This document shows positions 18,625-28,179 of a stretch of 64,000 nt of DNA, piece after piece. The first letter of the stretch is position 1. Each line of letters starts with the position of its first letter. A program made the translations under genes and the position numbers. The stretch is from contig CBDDIB010000002.1 of the NCBI GenBank assembly GCA_965228695.1, positions 3,720,001 to 3,784,000 on the forward strand, written 5' to 3'. The DNA is from JAJFJD01 sp965228695 (GTDB taxonomy: Bacteria > Pseudomonadota > Alphaproteobacteria > UBA8366). Under the pieces are notes generated by a model, which made no database searches, was not told the DNA's origin, and saw only the letters and a list, made by a program, of their open reading frames with translations.

Positions 18625-19806
18625 TTACCGGTCGATTTCTCCGAACACGATATCCATCGATCCGAGGATCGCCACTGAGTCCGCCAGCATGTGCCCCTTG
18701 CACATGTACTCCATCGCCTGCAGATGCGGGAACCCGGGCGCCCGGATCTTGCACCGATAGGGCCGATTCGTGCCGTCGGCGACAAGATACACCCCGAATT
18801 CGCCCTTCGGCGCCTCGACGGCGGTATAGGTCTCGCCAGCCGGCACATGGACCCCTTCTGTATAAAGCTTAAAGTGATGGATCAACGCTTCCATCGAGTG
18901 CTTCATTTCGCCGCGGCTCGGCGGCGCGATCTTATCTTCCTTGGTCAGAACCGGCCCATCCGGCATCTTTTCAAGGCATTGATCGATTATCCTCAGACTC
19001 TGCCGCATTTCTTCGACGCGCACGAGATACCGGTCGTAGCAATCGCCGTTCTTGCCGATCGGAATATCGAAGTCGAGCTGGTCATACACCATATAGGGCT
19101 GCGCCTTGCGCAGGTCCCACGGAACGCCGGATCCACGCAGCATCGGCCCGCTCAATCCCCACGCCATCGCGTCCTGCGCCGAGATGATCCCGATATCGAC
19201 GCTGCGCTGCTTGAAAATCCGATTTTCGTTCAGCAGCGTTTCCATATCTTCGATGAATTGCGGGAAGGTCTCGGACCACGCCTTGATGTCGTCGGTGAGT
19301 CCCGCCGGCATGTCCTGATGCACGCCGCCGGCCCGGTAATAGGCCGCATGCAGCCGTGCGCCGGACACCCGCTCATAAAACTCCATGAGATACTCGCGGT
19401 GCTCGAAGCCCCAGAGCATCGGCGTCATCGCCCCCACGTCGAGCGCGAATGCGGTCAGGTTCAGCAAATGGTTCAGGATACGGGTGATTTCGTCGAACAG
19501 GACCCGGATGTACTGCGCGCGCGGCGGGGGCTCGATGCCAAGCAGTTTCTCGACGCCGAGCACGAAGGCATGCTCCTGGCACATCGGCGAGACGTAATCG
19601 AGCCGGTCGAAATACGGCACCGCCTGCATGTAGGTCTTGTATTCGATGAGTTTTTCGGTGCCGCGGTGCAACAACCCGATATGCGGATCGACGCGTTCCA
19701 CCACTTCGCCGTCCATCTCCATCACCATCCGCAACACGCCATGCGCGGCCGGATGCTGCGGCCCGAAATTGATCGTCATGGTCTTAATTTGCGGATCGCC
19801 GGTCAC
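18625..19806 (-). CDS. nuoD: NADH-quinone oxidoreductase subunit D
   Basis: 393 residues, derived from the [NiFe]-hydrogenase large subunit but without metal ligands. Conserved parts include NFGPQHPAAHGVLRMVMEMD, the HIGLLHRGTEKLIEYKTY segment with quinone-binding residues, YFDRLDYVSPM and the C-terminal DIVFGEIDR. The ATG overlaps the nuoC stop by 4 nt. NuoC and NuoD are separate proteins here, unlike the fused E. coli form. Confidence 0.97.
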   Translation of the reverse strand: MTGDPQIKTMTINFGPQHPAAHGVLRMVMEMDGEVVERVDPHIGLLHRGTEKLIEYKTYMQAVPYFDRLDYVSPMCQEHAFVLGVEKLLGIEPPPRAQYIRVLFDEITRILNHLLNLTAFALDVGAMTPMLWGFEHREYLMEFYERVSGARLHAAYYRAGGVHQDMPAGLTDDIKAWSETFPQFIEDMETLLNENRIFKQRSVDIGIISAQDAMAWGLSGPMLRGSGVPWDLRKAQPYMVYDQLDFDIPIGKNGDCYDRYLVRVEEMRQSLRIIDQCLEKMPDGPVLTKEDKIAPPSRGEMKHSMEALIHHFKLYTEGVHVPAGETYTAVEAPKGEFGVYLVADGTNRPYRCKIRAPGFPHLQAMEYMCKGHMLADSVAILGSMDIVFGEIDR

Positions 19807-20426
19807 GATGCATCCTCCTCGGTCGCTTTTTCATCGCCGGGGAGCTGCGGCGTCATGCCCTCCCAGGGACTGAGGAAATCGAAACTGCGAAATTCCTGAA
19901 CCAATTTGACCGGCTCGTAAACGACCCGGCGCTGCTCGTCGTCGTAGCGCACCTCGACATAGCCGGTCAGCGGGAAATCCTTGCGCAACGGATGACCGTC
20001 GAAGCCGTAATCGGTCAGCATGCGGCGCAAATCCGGATGTTCGCTGAAGAACACGCCATACATGTCCCAGCATTCACGCTCGAACCATCCCGCGGCCGGA
20101 TAGATTTGCGACACCGACGGCACAGGCGCCGATTCATCGGTCGTCACCTTCACGCGTATCCGGACATTGTGCTTCAGCGACAGCAGGTTGTAGACGATCT
20201 CGAACCGCTCGTCCCGGTCGGGATAATCGACGCCGCAGATATCCACGAGCACCTGAAACAAACAGTTCGCGTCGTTGCACAGGAAAGAGAGAATGCGGCC
20301 GACCGCATCGCGGCGAACGCGCAACATCAACTCGCCGTACCGAATCTCCGTATCGGCTATGTCCTGGCCCATTTGACCGGCGACATAGCGGCCCAGTTCT
20401 TCGAGCGCCTCTAGTCTTTCATCCAT
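19803..20426 (-). CDS. nuoC: NADH-quinone oxidoreductase subunit C
   Basis: 207 residues, the 30-kDa subunit of the peripheral arm. The family signature is ERECWDMYGVFFSEHPDLRR followed by DYGFDGHPLRKDFPLTGYVE. The last 15 or so residues are acidic. It is coupled to nuoD by a 4-nt overlap. Confidence 0.97.
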   Translation of the reverse strand: MDERLEALEELGRYVAGQMGQDIADTEIRYGELMLRVRRDAVGRILSFLCNDANCLFQVLVDICGVDYPDRDERFEIVYNLLSLKHNVRIRVKVTTDESAPVPSVSQIYPAAGWFERECWDMYGVFFSEHPDLRRMLTDYGFDGHPLRKDFPLTGYVEVRYDDEQRRVVYEPVKLVQEFRSFDFLSPWEGMTPQLPGDEKATEEDAS

Positions 20427-20455
20427 GGTCTAATGTCTGATCTGATCCAGCTCGG

Positions 20456-21001
20456 TCAACGGGCGATGGTGCCGGTACGGCGAATCTTCTTCTGCAATTG
20501 GAGGATTCCATAGACCAGGGCCTCCGCGGTCGGCGGACATCCCGGGACATAGATATCGACCGGAACGATCCGGTCGCACCCACGCACGACTGAATAGGAA
20601 TAGTGGTAATAGCCGCCGCCATTGGCGCAGGATCCCATCGAGATGACCCATCGCGGCTCGGCCATCTGGTCGTAGACCTTGCGCAATGCAGGCGCCATCT
20701 TGTTCGTCAGTGTCCCGGCGACGATCATCACGTCCGACTGCCGGGGGCTGGCGCGCGGCACGACGCCGAACCGGTCAAGGTCGTAGCGCGGCATATAGGC
20801 GTGCATCATCTCGACGGCGCAGCAGGCGAGCCCGAACGTCATCGGCCACAGCGACCCGGTCCGCGCCCAGTTCACCAGCTTGTCGGCCTGCGCGATGATG
20901 AAGCCCTTGTCGGAAAGTTCATCGGTCACGGCCTTCAGCGCCGCGTCCTGGTCGGCGCCGGGCGCAACCGGGCGCTTGCCGGGATCTACGTTTACTCCCA
21001 T
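20456..21001 (-). CDS. nuoB: NADH-quinone oxidoreductase subunit B ([4Fe-4S] N2)
   Basis: 181 residues. Ligands of cluster N2, the electron donor to quinone, are visible: the tandem cysteines in FGLACCAVEMMH, one in SMGSCANGGGYYHY and one in DIYVPGCPPTAEAL. I set the start at the ATG at 21001 because AAGGAG lies 7 nt upstream; an in-frame ATG at 21022 would lie further inside nuoA. With this start the gene still overlaps nuoA by 10 nt. Confidence 0.95.
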   Translation of the reverse strand: MGVNVDPGKRPVAPGADQDAALKAVTDELSDKGFIIAQADKLVNWARTGSLWPMTFGLACCAVEMMHAYMPRYDLDRFGVVPRASPRQSDVMIVAGTLTNKMAPALRKVYDQMAEPRWVISMGSCANGGGYYHYSYSVVRGCDRIVPVDIYVPGCPPTAEALVYGILQLQKKIRRTGTIAR

Positions 21002-21357
21002 TCTAACGCTCCTTTCCGCCATTCGTATACGAAGCCGACCGTCAGAATGCCGAGGAAGATCACCATCGACCAGAACCCGAAAAGCCCGATATCACCGAAA
21101 GCGACCGCCCACGGGAAGAGGAAGGCGACTTCCAGGTCAAAAATGATGAAGAGGATCGCCACCAAATAGAACCGGACATCGAACTGGCTGCGTGCATCGT
21201 CAAAGGCTTCGAAGCCGCACTCATAGGCCGACAGTTTTTCCGAATCCGGATTTTGTTTGGCGAGAACGAAACTCGCGATCACCATGATACTTGCCAGCCC
21301 GATTGCGACCGCCAAGAAAATCAGGATCGGCAAGTATTCCCGAAGCAGTTCGTCCAT
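20992..21357 (-). CDS. nuoA: NADH-quinone oxidoreductase subunit A
   Basis: 121 residues with three transmembrane helices. The conserved loop SEKLSAYECGFEAFDDAR with the exposed cysteine near the quinone site is present, followed by FYLVAILFIIFDLEVAFLFPW. It is the first gene of the fourteen-gene complex I operon; AAGGGTGG lies upstream of the ATG. Confidence 0.97.
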   Translation of the reverse strand: MDELLREYLPILIFLAVAIGLASIMVIASFVLAKQNPDSEKLSAYECGFEAFDDARSQFDVRFYLVAILFIIFDLEVAFLFPWAVAFGDIGLFGFWSMVIFLGILTVGFVYEWRKGALEWE

Positions 21358-21849
21358 TGACCACCCTTACCCTCTGATCGGCCCGGTTAGACCATCGTCG
21401 GCGCGCCATTTCGGTGCGCATCGGATGCCCGCGCCTTATCCTAATTCTTGTGCTTTTAGCGGGCCGTTCAAGTTGGGTGCAATATAGAGTTACGCGCCAT
21501 CGAGTAAAAGCGCGAAGTCACAGAATCCTCACGATTTCTCACTCCCCAGCGCCCACGGTTCCGCCTAAAATACGACGAACGCCGGCGCCCCACTCCGCGA
21601 AAAACCGTCGGGCACGCTCGCTTACGTTGAAATTGAACGGATTTCCGGTCTCGACGGTGGCAAAATGAAGGCAACGGGCCCGCCGGCCCAGGCCAACAAG
21701 GGCAACAACCGCTCCGTTGCGCAAATCGTGAACTCCCGTGTCAAACGCGCCGCAATTCGGAAAAATCACGGAATGATTCGAAATTGAGGAGCATTTCCGC
21801 ATCGCGGTGAGACAGGCTATCCTCCCTTAGGACAAACCGGAGGTATCCG
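21358..21849. other. Intergenic region upstream of nuoA and the GFA gene
   Basis: About 490 bp between the divergent genes nuoA and GFA; it must hold the nuo promoter. I see no gene with convincing coding character. On the minus strand a TATATT hexamer at 21481-21486 has only a poor -35 partner (TTTTAC, 17-bp spacing), so I do not call it a promoter. No copy of the tRNA-Asp 3' end, which would mark an integration border, was found by eye. Confidence 0.5.
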
Positions 21850-22254
21850 ATGAAAATTGACGGCCAATGTCACTGCGGTCGCGTGCGGTATGTCGCCACA
21901 GTCGACCCGGATAACGCGAGTGTCTGTCACTGTACGGATTGTCAGGCGATTTCCGGCAGTGCCTTTCGCACCACCCTTCGGGTTCCGGATTCCGACCTGG
22001 AAATGTCCGGGGAAACGAAGACATACAACAAGGTCGCGGCAAGCGGGAATGAACGCGCCCTCGTTTTCTGTCCCGAGTGCGGCACCCAGATGTGCGGAAT
22101 GCCGGTCGGCGACGGGCCCAAGCTGATCAGCCTTCGGCTGGGCACCTGCAACCAGCGCGCAAAACTTCCGCCGAAACGTCAGATCTGGTGCCGCTCCGCG
22201 ATGCCGTGGGTCAATGATCTCGCAGCGGTGCCGACCTCCGCGGAACAGGACTAA
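21850..22254 (+). CDS. GFA-family (CENP-V/GFA) zinc protein
   Basis: 134 residues. The zinc ligands of the glutathione-dependent formaldehyde-activating enzyme fold are present: QCHCGRVRY, VCHCTDCQAISGSAF and FCPECGTQMCG. GGAGGT lies 6 nt before the ATG. Most members of this large family have no proven formaldehyde activity, so the function is open. The gene is convergent with tctA. Confidence 0.85.
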   Translation: MKIDGQCHCGRVRYVATVDPDNASVCHCTDCQAISGSAFRTTLRVPDSDLEMSGETKTYNKVAASGNERALVFCPECGTQMCGMPVGDGPKLISLRLGTCNQRAKLPPKRQIWCRSAMPWVNDLAAVPTSAEQD

Positions 22255-22296
22255 GACAGCCGAAAATCCAACGAAGGTTCCGATCCTGGCCGAGAA

Positions 22297-23796
22297 TTAC
22301 CCTTCCGCCCATGCGGCGCGCCGGTTCCGTACGCCGCGCCGGATCAATATGAATAAGACGAGAGCGGTCAGCCCCCAGAAAATCCAGCAAATCTCGTTGC
22401 GGAAGAAGATTTCCAATCCGCCTTGCGAGAGCAGCAGCGATTGCCGGAAGTTATCTTCGAGCAGCGGGCCCAGGACATAAGCGATCAGGAACGGCGCCGC
22501 CGGGATACTCGCGCGCAACATGCCGAATCCAATCAATCCGACCAGCAGCATCACGAGAATATCGAACGGATTGTTGTTCACCGCGTAGCCGCCATACACA
22601 CAAAGCACCAGGACCATCGGGAACAGGATCTTGTTCGGCAGCAGCACGACGTGGCTGAAAATGCGGATCGCGCTCTTGCCGACGATAAACAGGAAGATCG
22701 AGCTGATCATAATTCCGATGAACAGCGCATAGATCAGGTCGAGATTGTCCTGAAACAGCAAGGGTCCCGGCTGCAACCCGTGGATCATGAAAGCCCCGAG
22801 AATCACCGCCGTGACGATGTCGCCCGGCACGCCGAGCGCCAACAGCGGAATCAGCGTCGCACCGCAGGTTCCATTGTTGCCGGCCTCCGCCGCGGCGACG
22901 CCTTCGATTTCACCATCGCCGAACCGCGCCTTTGGGTTCTTGGTCGTCCGTTGCGCCTCGCTATAGGAAAGAAAAGCCGCCGGTGCGCCGCCGATGCCTG
23001 GAATGGCGCCAAGCACGACACCGATGACGCTGCCGCGAAAGATGGATTTGAAGCATTTGCGAAATTCGGAAAATGTCGCATGTGTGCCGGATAGTGCCTG
23101 GACGTCGCCGCGTTCCTCGAATTTCTTGGCGTAATAGTTGATGATCTCCGGTAACGCGAACAGGCCGATCAAGACGGGAATGAAATTGAGCCCCGCCATC
23201 AGCTCGACTTCCTCGAATACGAAGCGCTTGGTGCCATATACCAGATCGAGGCCGATCGTCGCGAGCAACAAGCCCAACCCGGCTGAAATCATGCCTTTGG
23301 TCATGTTCTGGCCGGCAATTCCGGCGATGATCGTCAGCGAGAACACGATCAGCGTGAAATATTCCGGCGGCCCGAAACGCAGCGCGAAGCTGGCGAGGAG
23401 GCCGGCAAACAGGATCAGCGATATGTTGGACACGAAGTCGGCAAAGCAGGAAGCGTAAAGCGCCATATCGAGCGCTTTGCGCGCTTCGCCCTTCTGCGAC
23501 ATCGGGTATCCATCGAGCACGGTACAGGACGCCGCCGGCGTCCCCGGCGTTTTGATCAGGATCGCCGTAATCGACCCACCGTAAACGCCGCCTTTGTACA
23601 CCCCTAGCAACAGCAGGATTCCCACCGCCGGATGCATGTTGAATGTGAAGGGCAAGGTCAAGGCAACGCCCATCGTGACGGTCATGCCCGGGATCGCCCC
23701 GATGATCGTACCGATCACCACGCCGCCGAACAGGGCAAGGATCGTTTCGACGGACAGGACGATACTGAGCGCCGACTGTAGATGTTCGAGCAGCAT
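22297..23796 (-). CDS. tctA: Tripartite tricarboxylate transporter, large permease TctA
   Basis: 499 residues with about twelve transmembrane segments. Family signatures are GTIIGAIPGMTVTMGVALTLPFTF near the N-terminus, the GGVYGGSITAILIKTPGTPAA segment and the repeated AIPGIGGAPAAFLSYSEAQR element. It forms the secondary transporter with TctB, fed by the periplasmic TctC. It lies 3 bp after tctB. Confidence 0.93.
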   Translation of the reverse strand: MLLEHLQSALSIVLSVETILALFGGVVIGTIIGAIPGMTVTMGVALTLPFTFNMHPAVGILLLLGVYKGGVYGGSITAILIKTPGTPAASCTVLDGYPMSQKGEARKALDMALYASCFADFVSNISLILFAGLLASFALRFGPPEYFTLIVFSLTIIAGIAGQNMTKGMISAGLGLLLATIGLDLVYGTKRFVFEEVELMAGLNFIPVLIGLFALPEIINYYAKKFEERGDVQALSGTHATFSEFRKCFKSIFRGSVIGVVLGAIPGIGGAPAAFLSYSEAQRTTKNPKARFGDGEIEGVAAAEAGNNGTCGATLIPLLALGVPGDIVTAVILGAFMIHGLQPGPLLFQDNLDLIYALFIGIMISSIFLFIVGKSAIRIFSHVVLLPNKILFPMVLVLCVYGGYAVNNNPFDILVMLLVGLIGFGMLRASIPAAPFLIAYVLGPLLEDNFRQSLLLSQGGLEIFFRNEICWIFWGLTALVLFILIRRGVRNRRAAWAEG

Positions 23797-23799
23797 AGT

Positions 23800-24300
23800 C
23801 TACGACACCCAATCGCCGAAAATGCCCATCGGGATGGCGACATTCGCGACATAGCGGAAGAAGAGATAAAGCGCGATGGGGAGGATCAACGAAATCGAGG
23901 CAATGAGCACCGGCCGACGCTCCCCACCCAGAAGCATGAACAACAGCAGCACGAGAACCGACGTCACGACCATGCCCAACAGGCCGAGCAGGAGATAGTA
24001 CCCCGCCAACAGAACAAGCGCGCCGAACCATCGCGCAAGCGCGAATTGCTGCCCGTCGCCCCCCGCCGTCAGCCGGTTCCCGTCGGCCCGGAACCGGCGA
24101 TAGGCCTGACCGCCCAAGATCAACCCCATCAAGCAGATGAAGGACGCGATGATGAACGGCCAAAATGACGGTCCGAGTGCCAGGACATTGATCGTTCCGG
24201 GATCCTCGACACCCAGCGGGATAACCACGAACATCACCAAAAGAGCGAAGGCGACGGTGACACCGCTGAGGATCAAGTCATTTCGTTCGTCTGCACGCAC
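23800..24300 (-). CDS. tctB: Tripartite tricarboxylate transporter, small permease TctB
   Basis: 166 residues with four hydrophobic segments: about residues 10-27, 41-58, 84-118 (probably two) and 128-150. Composition and order match TctB, which is poorly conserved in sequence. The start appears to be GTG. It lies between the sulfatase gene and tctA. Confidence 0.85.
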   Translation of the reverse strand: MRADERNDLILSGVTVAFALLVMFVVIPLGVEDPGTINVLALGPSFWPFIIASFICLMGLILGGQAYRRFRADGNRLTAGGDGQQFALARWFGALVLLAGYYLLLGLLGMVVTSVLVLLLFMLLGGERRPVLIASISLILPIALYLFFRYVANVAIPMGIFGDWVS

Positions 24301-24333
24301 CGGTTTGCCTTTCCTTGGCGGGTTTCGGGCCGC

Positions 24334-25869
24334 TCACTGTTCGTGTGACAGGGGCTCGACGTAGGGAAAGCGCGCTTTCGCCTTGGTCGGCGCGGCGCCG
24401 GCGTTGCGGACGAAACGCTCGCCGTCGCCGCGGCGCGCCTCGTAGGCCCAGTAGGGCTCGCCGCCGTTTGCCTCATGTATGAACCGGCGCTGGCGCTGCG
24501 AGGCCAGGCATTTGGCGTTCACGGCCTCGGGATCCCAGCCGTCGAGCACCGCGGCCAGCAGTGCCGCCGCCGTGTCCGCCATATCCGGGCGGTCGACGAA
24601 ATTCTCCATCTCGTTCGGATCGGCCTCCAGGTCGAACATCAAGCCGGGATGGCCATGCGTGTAGATGTATTTGTAGCGCCCGCGGCGCAGCATCCGGCAC
24701 GGCGCCTTTACGCCCTCGCCGGTGTATTCGGAGATCACCTCGTTCTTCCAACCCTGCCGATTGCCGCCGAGCAGGCCGGTCAGACTGTCGCCGTCCAGGG
24801 GATCGACGGTTTCCGGCGGTTTTCCATTGCTTGCGACATCAAGCATGGTCGGCAGCAAATCGACCAGCGAGACCAAGCTGTCGTCACGGCCGGGTGCAAA
24901 TGTACCGGGCATACCGACGATCAAGGGAACGCGGGCGGACCGCTCGAAGAAGTGCTGCTTGTACCACATGCCCCGCTCGCCCATCATCTCGCCGTGGTCG
25001 CCCGTGAAGATCACCAGCGTGTTCTCGTCGAGCCCGGTTTCACGCATCGCCGCCATGATCCGGCCGACCTTGTCGTCGACATAGGTGATCATGCCGTAAT
25101 AGGCGTGGCGCGCGTTGCGCACATGCTCGTCCGTTATAGTGTTCAGATGGGTACCGTGGGCGTAGTAGAGCCAGCGGCCCATTTCATCCAGGTCGTCGAC
25201 GGGAATCGCCGGCACCGTCGGCATGTCGATATCGTCGTGGTCGTATTGATCCCAGTATTTCGCGGTCGTTGTGAACGGTGAATGCGGGTGGGTAAAGGAA
25301 ATGACGAGGAAAAACGGATCCTCGCCGTAGCGCGCAAGGTCGTAAATCTTCTGCAATCCCTGAAACTCGACCTCGTCGTCATAGTCGATCTGCAGGCTTC
25401 GGACGCATTGACCGGCCTGGGCGACCGGGCGGAGGTCGATGCCGGTCGGCCGGTATTCCGGCTCGTTCGGCCAGTCGGGAGTCCACGCGAAGTTGGAAGG
25501 ATAGACGTCGGTCGTCAGCCGCTCTTTGAATCCGTGCAACTGGTCCGGCCCGATGAAATGCATCTTGCCGCAGAGCGTGCTGTCGTAGCCGAGGGCGTTC
25601 ATGTAGTGCGCCATCGTCGGCAGCGACGACGGCATTTCGATCGCGTTGTCCCAGGCGGCGATGTTGCTGGTATAGCGGCCGGCGAGCATCGAATAACGCG
25701 ACGGTACGCAGAGCGGAAAATTGCAGTAAGCATTCTCGAACACGACGCCGCGGCTGGCCAAAGCCTCGATGTTCGGTGCCTTCACCAATCCATGACCGTA
25801 GATCGGCAAAGCCTGGGGAGCCATCTGATCCGCTTGAATAATCAAGATGTTCGGTTTTCTCGCTGCCAC
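24334..25869 (-). CDS. Sulfatase (alkaline-phosphatase superfamily, choline-sulfatase-like)
   Basis: 511 residues from a GTG start at 25869, which has GGAGGGAGAAGG directly upstream; an in-frame start at 25947 would add a low-complexity Gly/Arg leader. The metal site begins PNILIIQADQMAPQAL. The cysteine to be oxidised to formylglycine is in LCVPSRYSMLAGRY (C-x-P-S-R). Further metal ligands are in FTGDHGEMMGERGMWYKQHFF and in SFTHPHSPF. It hydrolyses sulfate esters; no signal peptide is seen, so it is probably cytoplasmic. It sits between tctC and tctB, which suggests that the imported solute is sulfated or that desulfation follows uptake. Confidence 0.88.
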   Translation of the reverse strand: MAARKPNILIIQADQMAPQALPIYGHGLVKAPNIEALASRGVVFENAYCNFPLCVPSRYSMLAGRYTSNIAAWDNAIEMPSSLPTMAHYMNALGYDSTLCGKMHFIGPDQLHGFKERLTTDVYPSNFAWTPDWPNEPEYRPTGIDLRPVAQAGQCVRSLQIDYDDEVEFQGLQKIYDLARYGEDPFFLVISFTHPHSPFTTTAKYWDQYDHDDIDMPTVPAIPVDDLDEMGRWLYYAHGTHLNTITDEHVRNARHAYYGMITYVDDKVGRIMAAMRETGLDENTLVIFTGDHGEMMGERGMWYKQHFFERSARVPLIVGMPGTFAPGRDDSLVSLVDLLPTMLDVASNGKPPETVDPLDGDSLTGLLGGNRQGWKNEVISEYTGEGVKAPCRMLRRGRYKYIYTHGHPGLMFDLEADPNEMENFVDRPDMADTAAALLAAVLDGWDPEAVNAKCLASQRQRRFIHEANGGEPYWAYEARRGDGERFVRNAGAAPTKAKARFPYVEPLSHEQ

Positions 25870-26004
25870 CCTTCTCCCTCCGCCGGCCTTCCAAATTGCG
25901 CCGCGCCGCGAACACGCGCCTCCGCCGAAAACACCGCCAAAGCACAATTCGCGGCCAAAGGACCGGACGGGACGCGTTTACTCGTCCCGTCCGCCCCGCC
26001 GATC

Positions 26005-27006
26005 CTATTTCTTCTTGATGATCATGCCGACTTTTTCGGCGACCGCCCGCATTGCCTTGAACTGGCTTTCCGCGAACTTTTCCATCTCCTGCGGTGAAGA
26101 AACCGCCGGGATGGAGCCGAGACGCGTCGTCATCTTGTTCCAGGATTTGTCGCCCTTGATTTTCTGCAGAACGTCGACCCACTTATCGACGACCTTCTTC
26201 GGCAGGTTCTTCGGCCCATAGAGCGCGCTCCAACCGACGGCAAGCTCGAGGTCGGGCCGACCGATTTCCTTGACGGTCGGCACGTCCTTGATCGCCGGGA
26301 ACCGCTCCGGCGTGGTCACGAAGAGCGCGCGAAGGGTACCGGCGCGAATTTGCCCGATCAGACCCGAGAGGTTCTGGAAGAACATATCGACATGGCCGCC
26401 GACCAGCGCCGCCGCGGCGGCACCGCCGCCCTTATAGGGAACATGGGTCATCGCATCGGCCTTCATCCCCATGCCACTGAGGGTCATCACCATCGCGATA
26501 TGCGGCAACGTGCCGACGCCGCCGGTCGAATAGGACAGCTTTTTGCCTGCCTTCAACGCCGCCTCGACATCCTTCAGCGACTTGTAGCTGGACTTCGAGT
26601 TGACGGCCAAAACGAACGGGTTCTTTTCCAGCAATCCCAAGAAGGTGTAGTCGTTCCATTTATAGGGAATACCAGGGTTGATCGCCGGGACACCCGCCTG
26701 CGACCCAACACGCGCAAGCAGCAACGTGTAACCATCCGGTTTGGACCGCACGACATAGTTCGAACCCGTAACGCCGCCCGCGCCGGTCCGGTTGCTGGCG
26801 AGCACCGACTGACCCAAATATTGCGGGGCCGTCGATGAGAGGATCCGCGCTTGCAAATCCGCGGCGCCACCCGCGTCATATGGAATGATAATGCGTACGG
26901 GTTTCGTCGGATAGTCGGCAGCGTCGGCGCGCGAAACGCCGGCAACCGCGACAACGGCGGCCATTACCGCGACAGCAACTTGTCGCCTCTCTCGAATGTA
27001 AGTCAT
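26005..27006 (-). CDS. tctC: Tripartite tricarboxylate transporter substrate-binding protein (TctC/Bug family)
   Basis: 333 residues. A signal peptide covers about the first 29 residues and ends SRADA. The mature part starts with YPTKPVRIIIPYDAGGAADLQARIL, the classic Bug-family loop, and contains NRTGAGGVTGSNYV and VPYKGGGAAAAALVGGHVDMFF, which line the carboxylate site. GGGAGGAG precedes the ATG. It is the first gene of the operon tctC-sulfatase-tctB-tctA. Bug proteins bind mono-, di- or tricarboxylates; the ligand is not predictable. Confidence 0.92.
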   Translation of the reverse strand: MTYIRERRQVAVAVMAAVVAVAGVSRADAADYPTKPVRIIIPYDAGGAADLQARILSSTAPQYLGQSVLASNRTGAGGVTGSNYVVRSKPDGYTLLLARVGSQAGVPAINPGIPYKWNDYTFLGLLEKNPFVLAVNSKSSYKSLKDVEAALKAGKKLSYSTGGVGTLPHIAMVMTLSGMGMKADAMTHVPYKGGGAAAAALVGGHVDMFFQNLSGLIGQIRAGTLRALFVTTPERFPAIKDVPTVKEIGRPDLELAVGWSALYGPKNLPKKVVDKWVDVLQKIKGDKSWNKMTTRLGSIPAVSSPQEMEKFAESQFKAMRAVAEKVGMIIKKK

Positions 27007-27332
27007 AACTTGTCTCCTCCCTGGTGCTCCCGTTTGCAGGCTCGATACATCGCGCCATGCTTTCGTTTTTCAGTGTCTTGCCGATGATTTTTCCCCGACG
27101 GCGCCTTCCCGTCGGATAAAGATCGGGTGCGTCAGCGTAACACTACTATTGCGAGAGGCGAAAGTTCACAATGATTGTAGGTTCGCTCGATGTTTGATCG
27201 GCGAACGCGTCCGGCGCGAGATTTGGGACCACGTGGCGGAAGAATGACGGCAAGACACACGCCCTTGATGACGCGCGCTACGGTCGATCGGTCCCGGCCG
27301 GCACCGTCGAATGGCTGATATTTGAGGTTGAA
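27007..27332. other. Intergenic region between tctC and tRNA-Asp
   Basis: About 326 bp upstream of the tctC operon and downstream of tRNA-Asp; it should contain the tctC promoter. A 7-bp perfect inverted repeat with a 7-nt loop (CCGACGG/CCGTCGG) lies near 27097-27117. It has no following T-run on either strand, so it could be an operator or a leader hairpin. No gene is apparent. Confidence 0.4.
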
Positions 27333-27409
<77 letters not shown>

Positions 27410-27523
27410 GCAATAGAGGTCGCTCCATGTAATCGACGGCATCCCGGGTGTCAAGCGAACAGACCGGAAATGGGCGTGGATTTGGTGATTTTCGGCACGC
27501 CGTGACAGGCGGACGGGAAGCGA

Positions 27524-28084
27524 TCACTCGCCGTCGCGGAGTCGACCACTCAGGCGATTCACGCCGGTTTCCAATAGGAAATAAAAGATCAGCGGACTCA
27601 AGGAGCCGATCATGACGAATATGGCCAAACTCGTGACGTTTTCGTTTTCCACAACCTGAGTGAACAAACCCGCCGTGAAAATCCAAGCCGCCATCCAAAC
27701 CACGAATCCGGCGATCTTCATGGCGCGCTTGGTCAGCTTGCCCTGCAGGGTCGACCCGAGCCGGAAAATTCCGGCCAATCGGCGCCCTCCACTCACCGGC
27801 GGTGCGGCTCTCGCCCGACGGGGCCCGTCTGCCGGCCGCATCGCCCGGGCGCGCCGTCCGGTATTCCCGGCGGTCGGGCGCCGCCAGAACACGACGACGA
27901 CCGCGACCATGGCAAAGAAAGCGCAGGCAATCAGGAACTTGATGTCTTCGGATACGAGATATAGTCCCGCCAAGACACCGCATGGCACGACCGCCAGCAG
28001 GACGCCGACAACCTCGAGAATCCGCAGAGAACCGCCCTCCGCCGGACGCCCGAGAGACATCTCGAGTTCTTCCTCATGAGCCAT
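27524..28084 (-). CDS. Hypothetical four-helix membrane protein
   Basis: 186 residues from the ATG at 28084. Two hydrophobic hairpins are visible (about residues 20-65 and 121-175), joined by an Arg/Pro-rich cytoplasmic linker of about 50 residues. I recognise no family. The frame stays open upstream through the tRNA-Val gene, which is not evidence of coding. It lies between tRNA-Val and tRNA-Asp; these two tRNAs are usually direct neighbours in this chromosomal block. Confidence 0.65.
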   Translation of the reverse strand: MAHEEELEMSLGRPAEGGSLRILEVVGVLLAVVPCGVLAGLYLVSEDIKFLIACAFFAMVAVVVVFWRRPTAGNTGRRARAMRPADGPRRARAAPPVSGGRRLAGIFRLGSTLQGKLTKRAMKIAGFVVWMAAWIFTAGLFTQVVENENVTSLAIFVMIGSLSPLIFYFLLETGVNRLSGRLRDGE

Positions 28085-28179
28085 CCGGAGATGATGCTCA
28101 GAGACAGCTAATAAAGTGTTAAGGGTCCGCCGCCCGTCACGGGAGCGTGTGCGACGGCCGGATGTGGAATTAGAGGGAA

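Noticed and set aside
21358..21849. Attachment-site duplicate of the tRNA-Asp 3' end near nuoA
   Set aside because: No stretch resembling the tRNA 3' end was found by eye, and there is no integrase gene in the segment.
25870..25947. N-terminal extension of the sulfatase by 26 residues
   Set aside because: The extension is Gly/Arg-rich low-complexity sequence, while the GTG at 25869 has an excellent Shine-Dalgarno sequence and begins the conserved fold.
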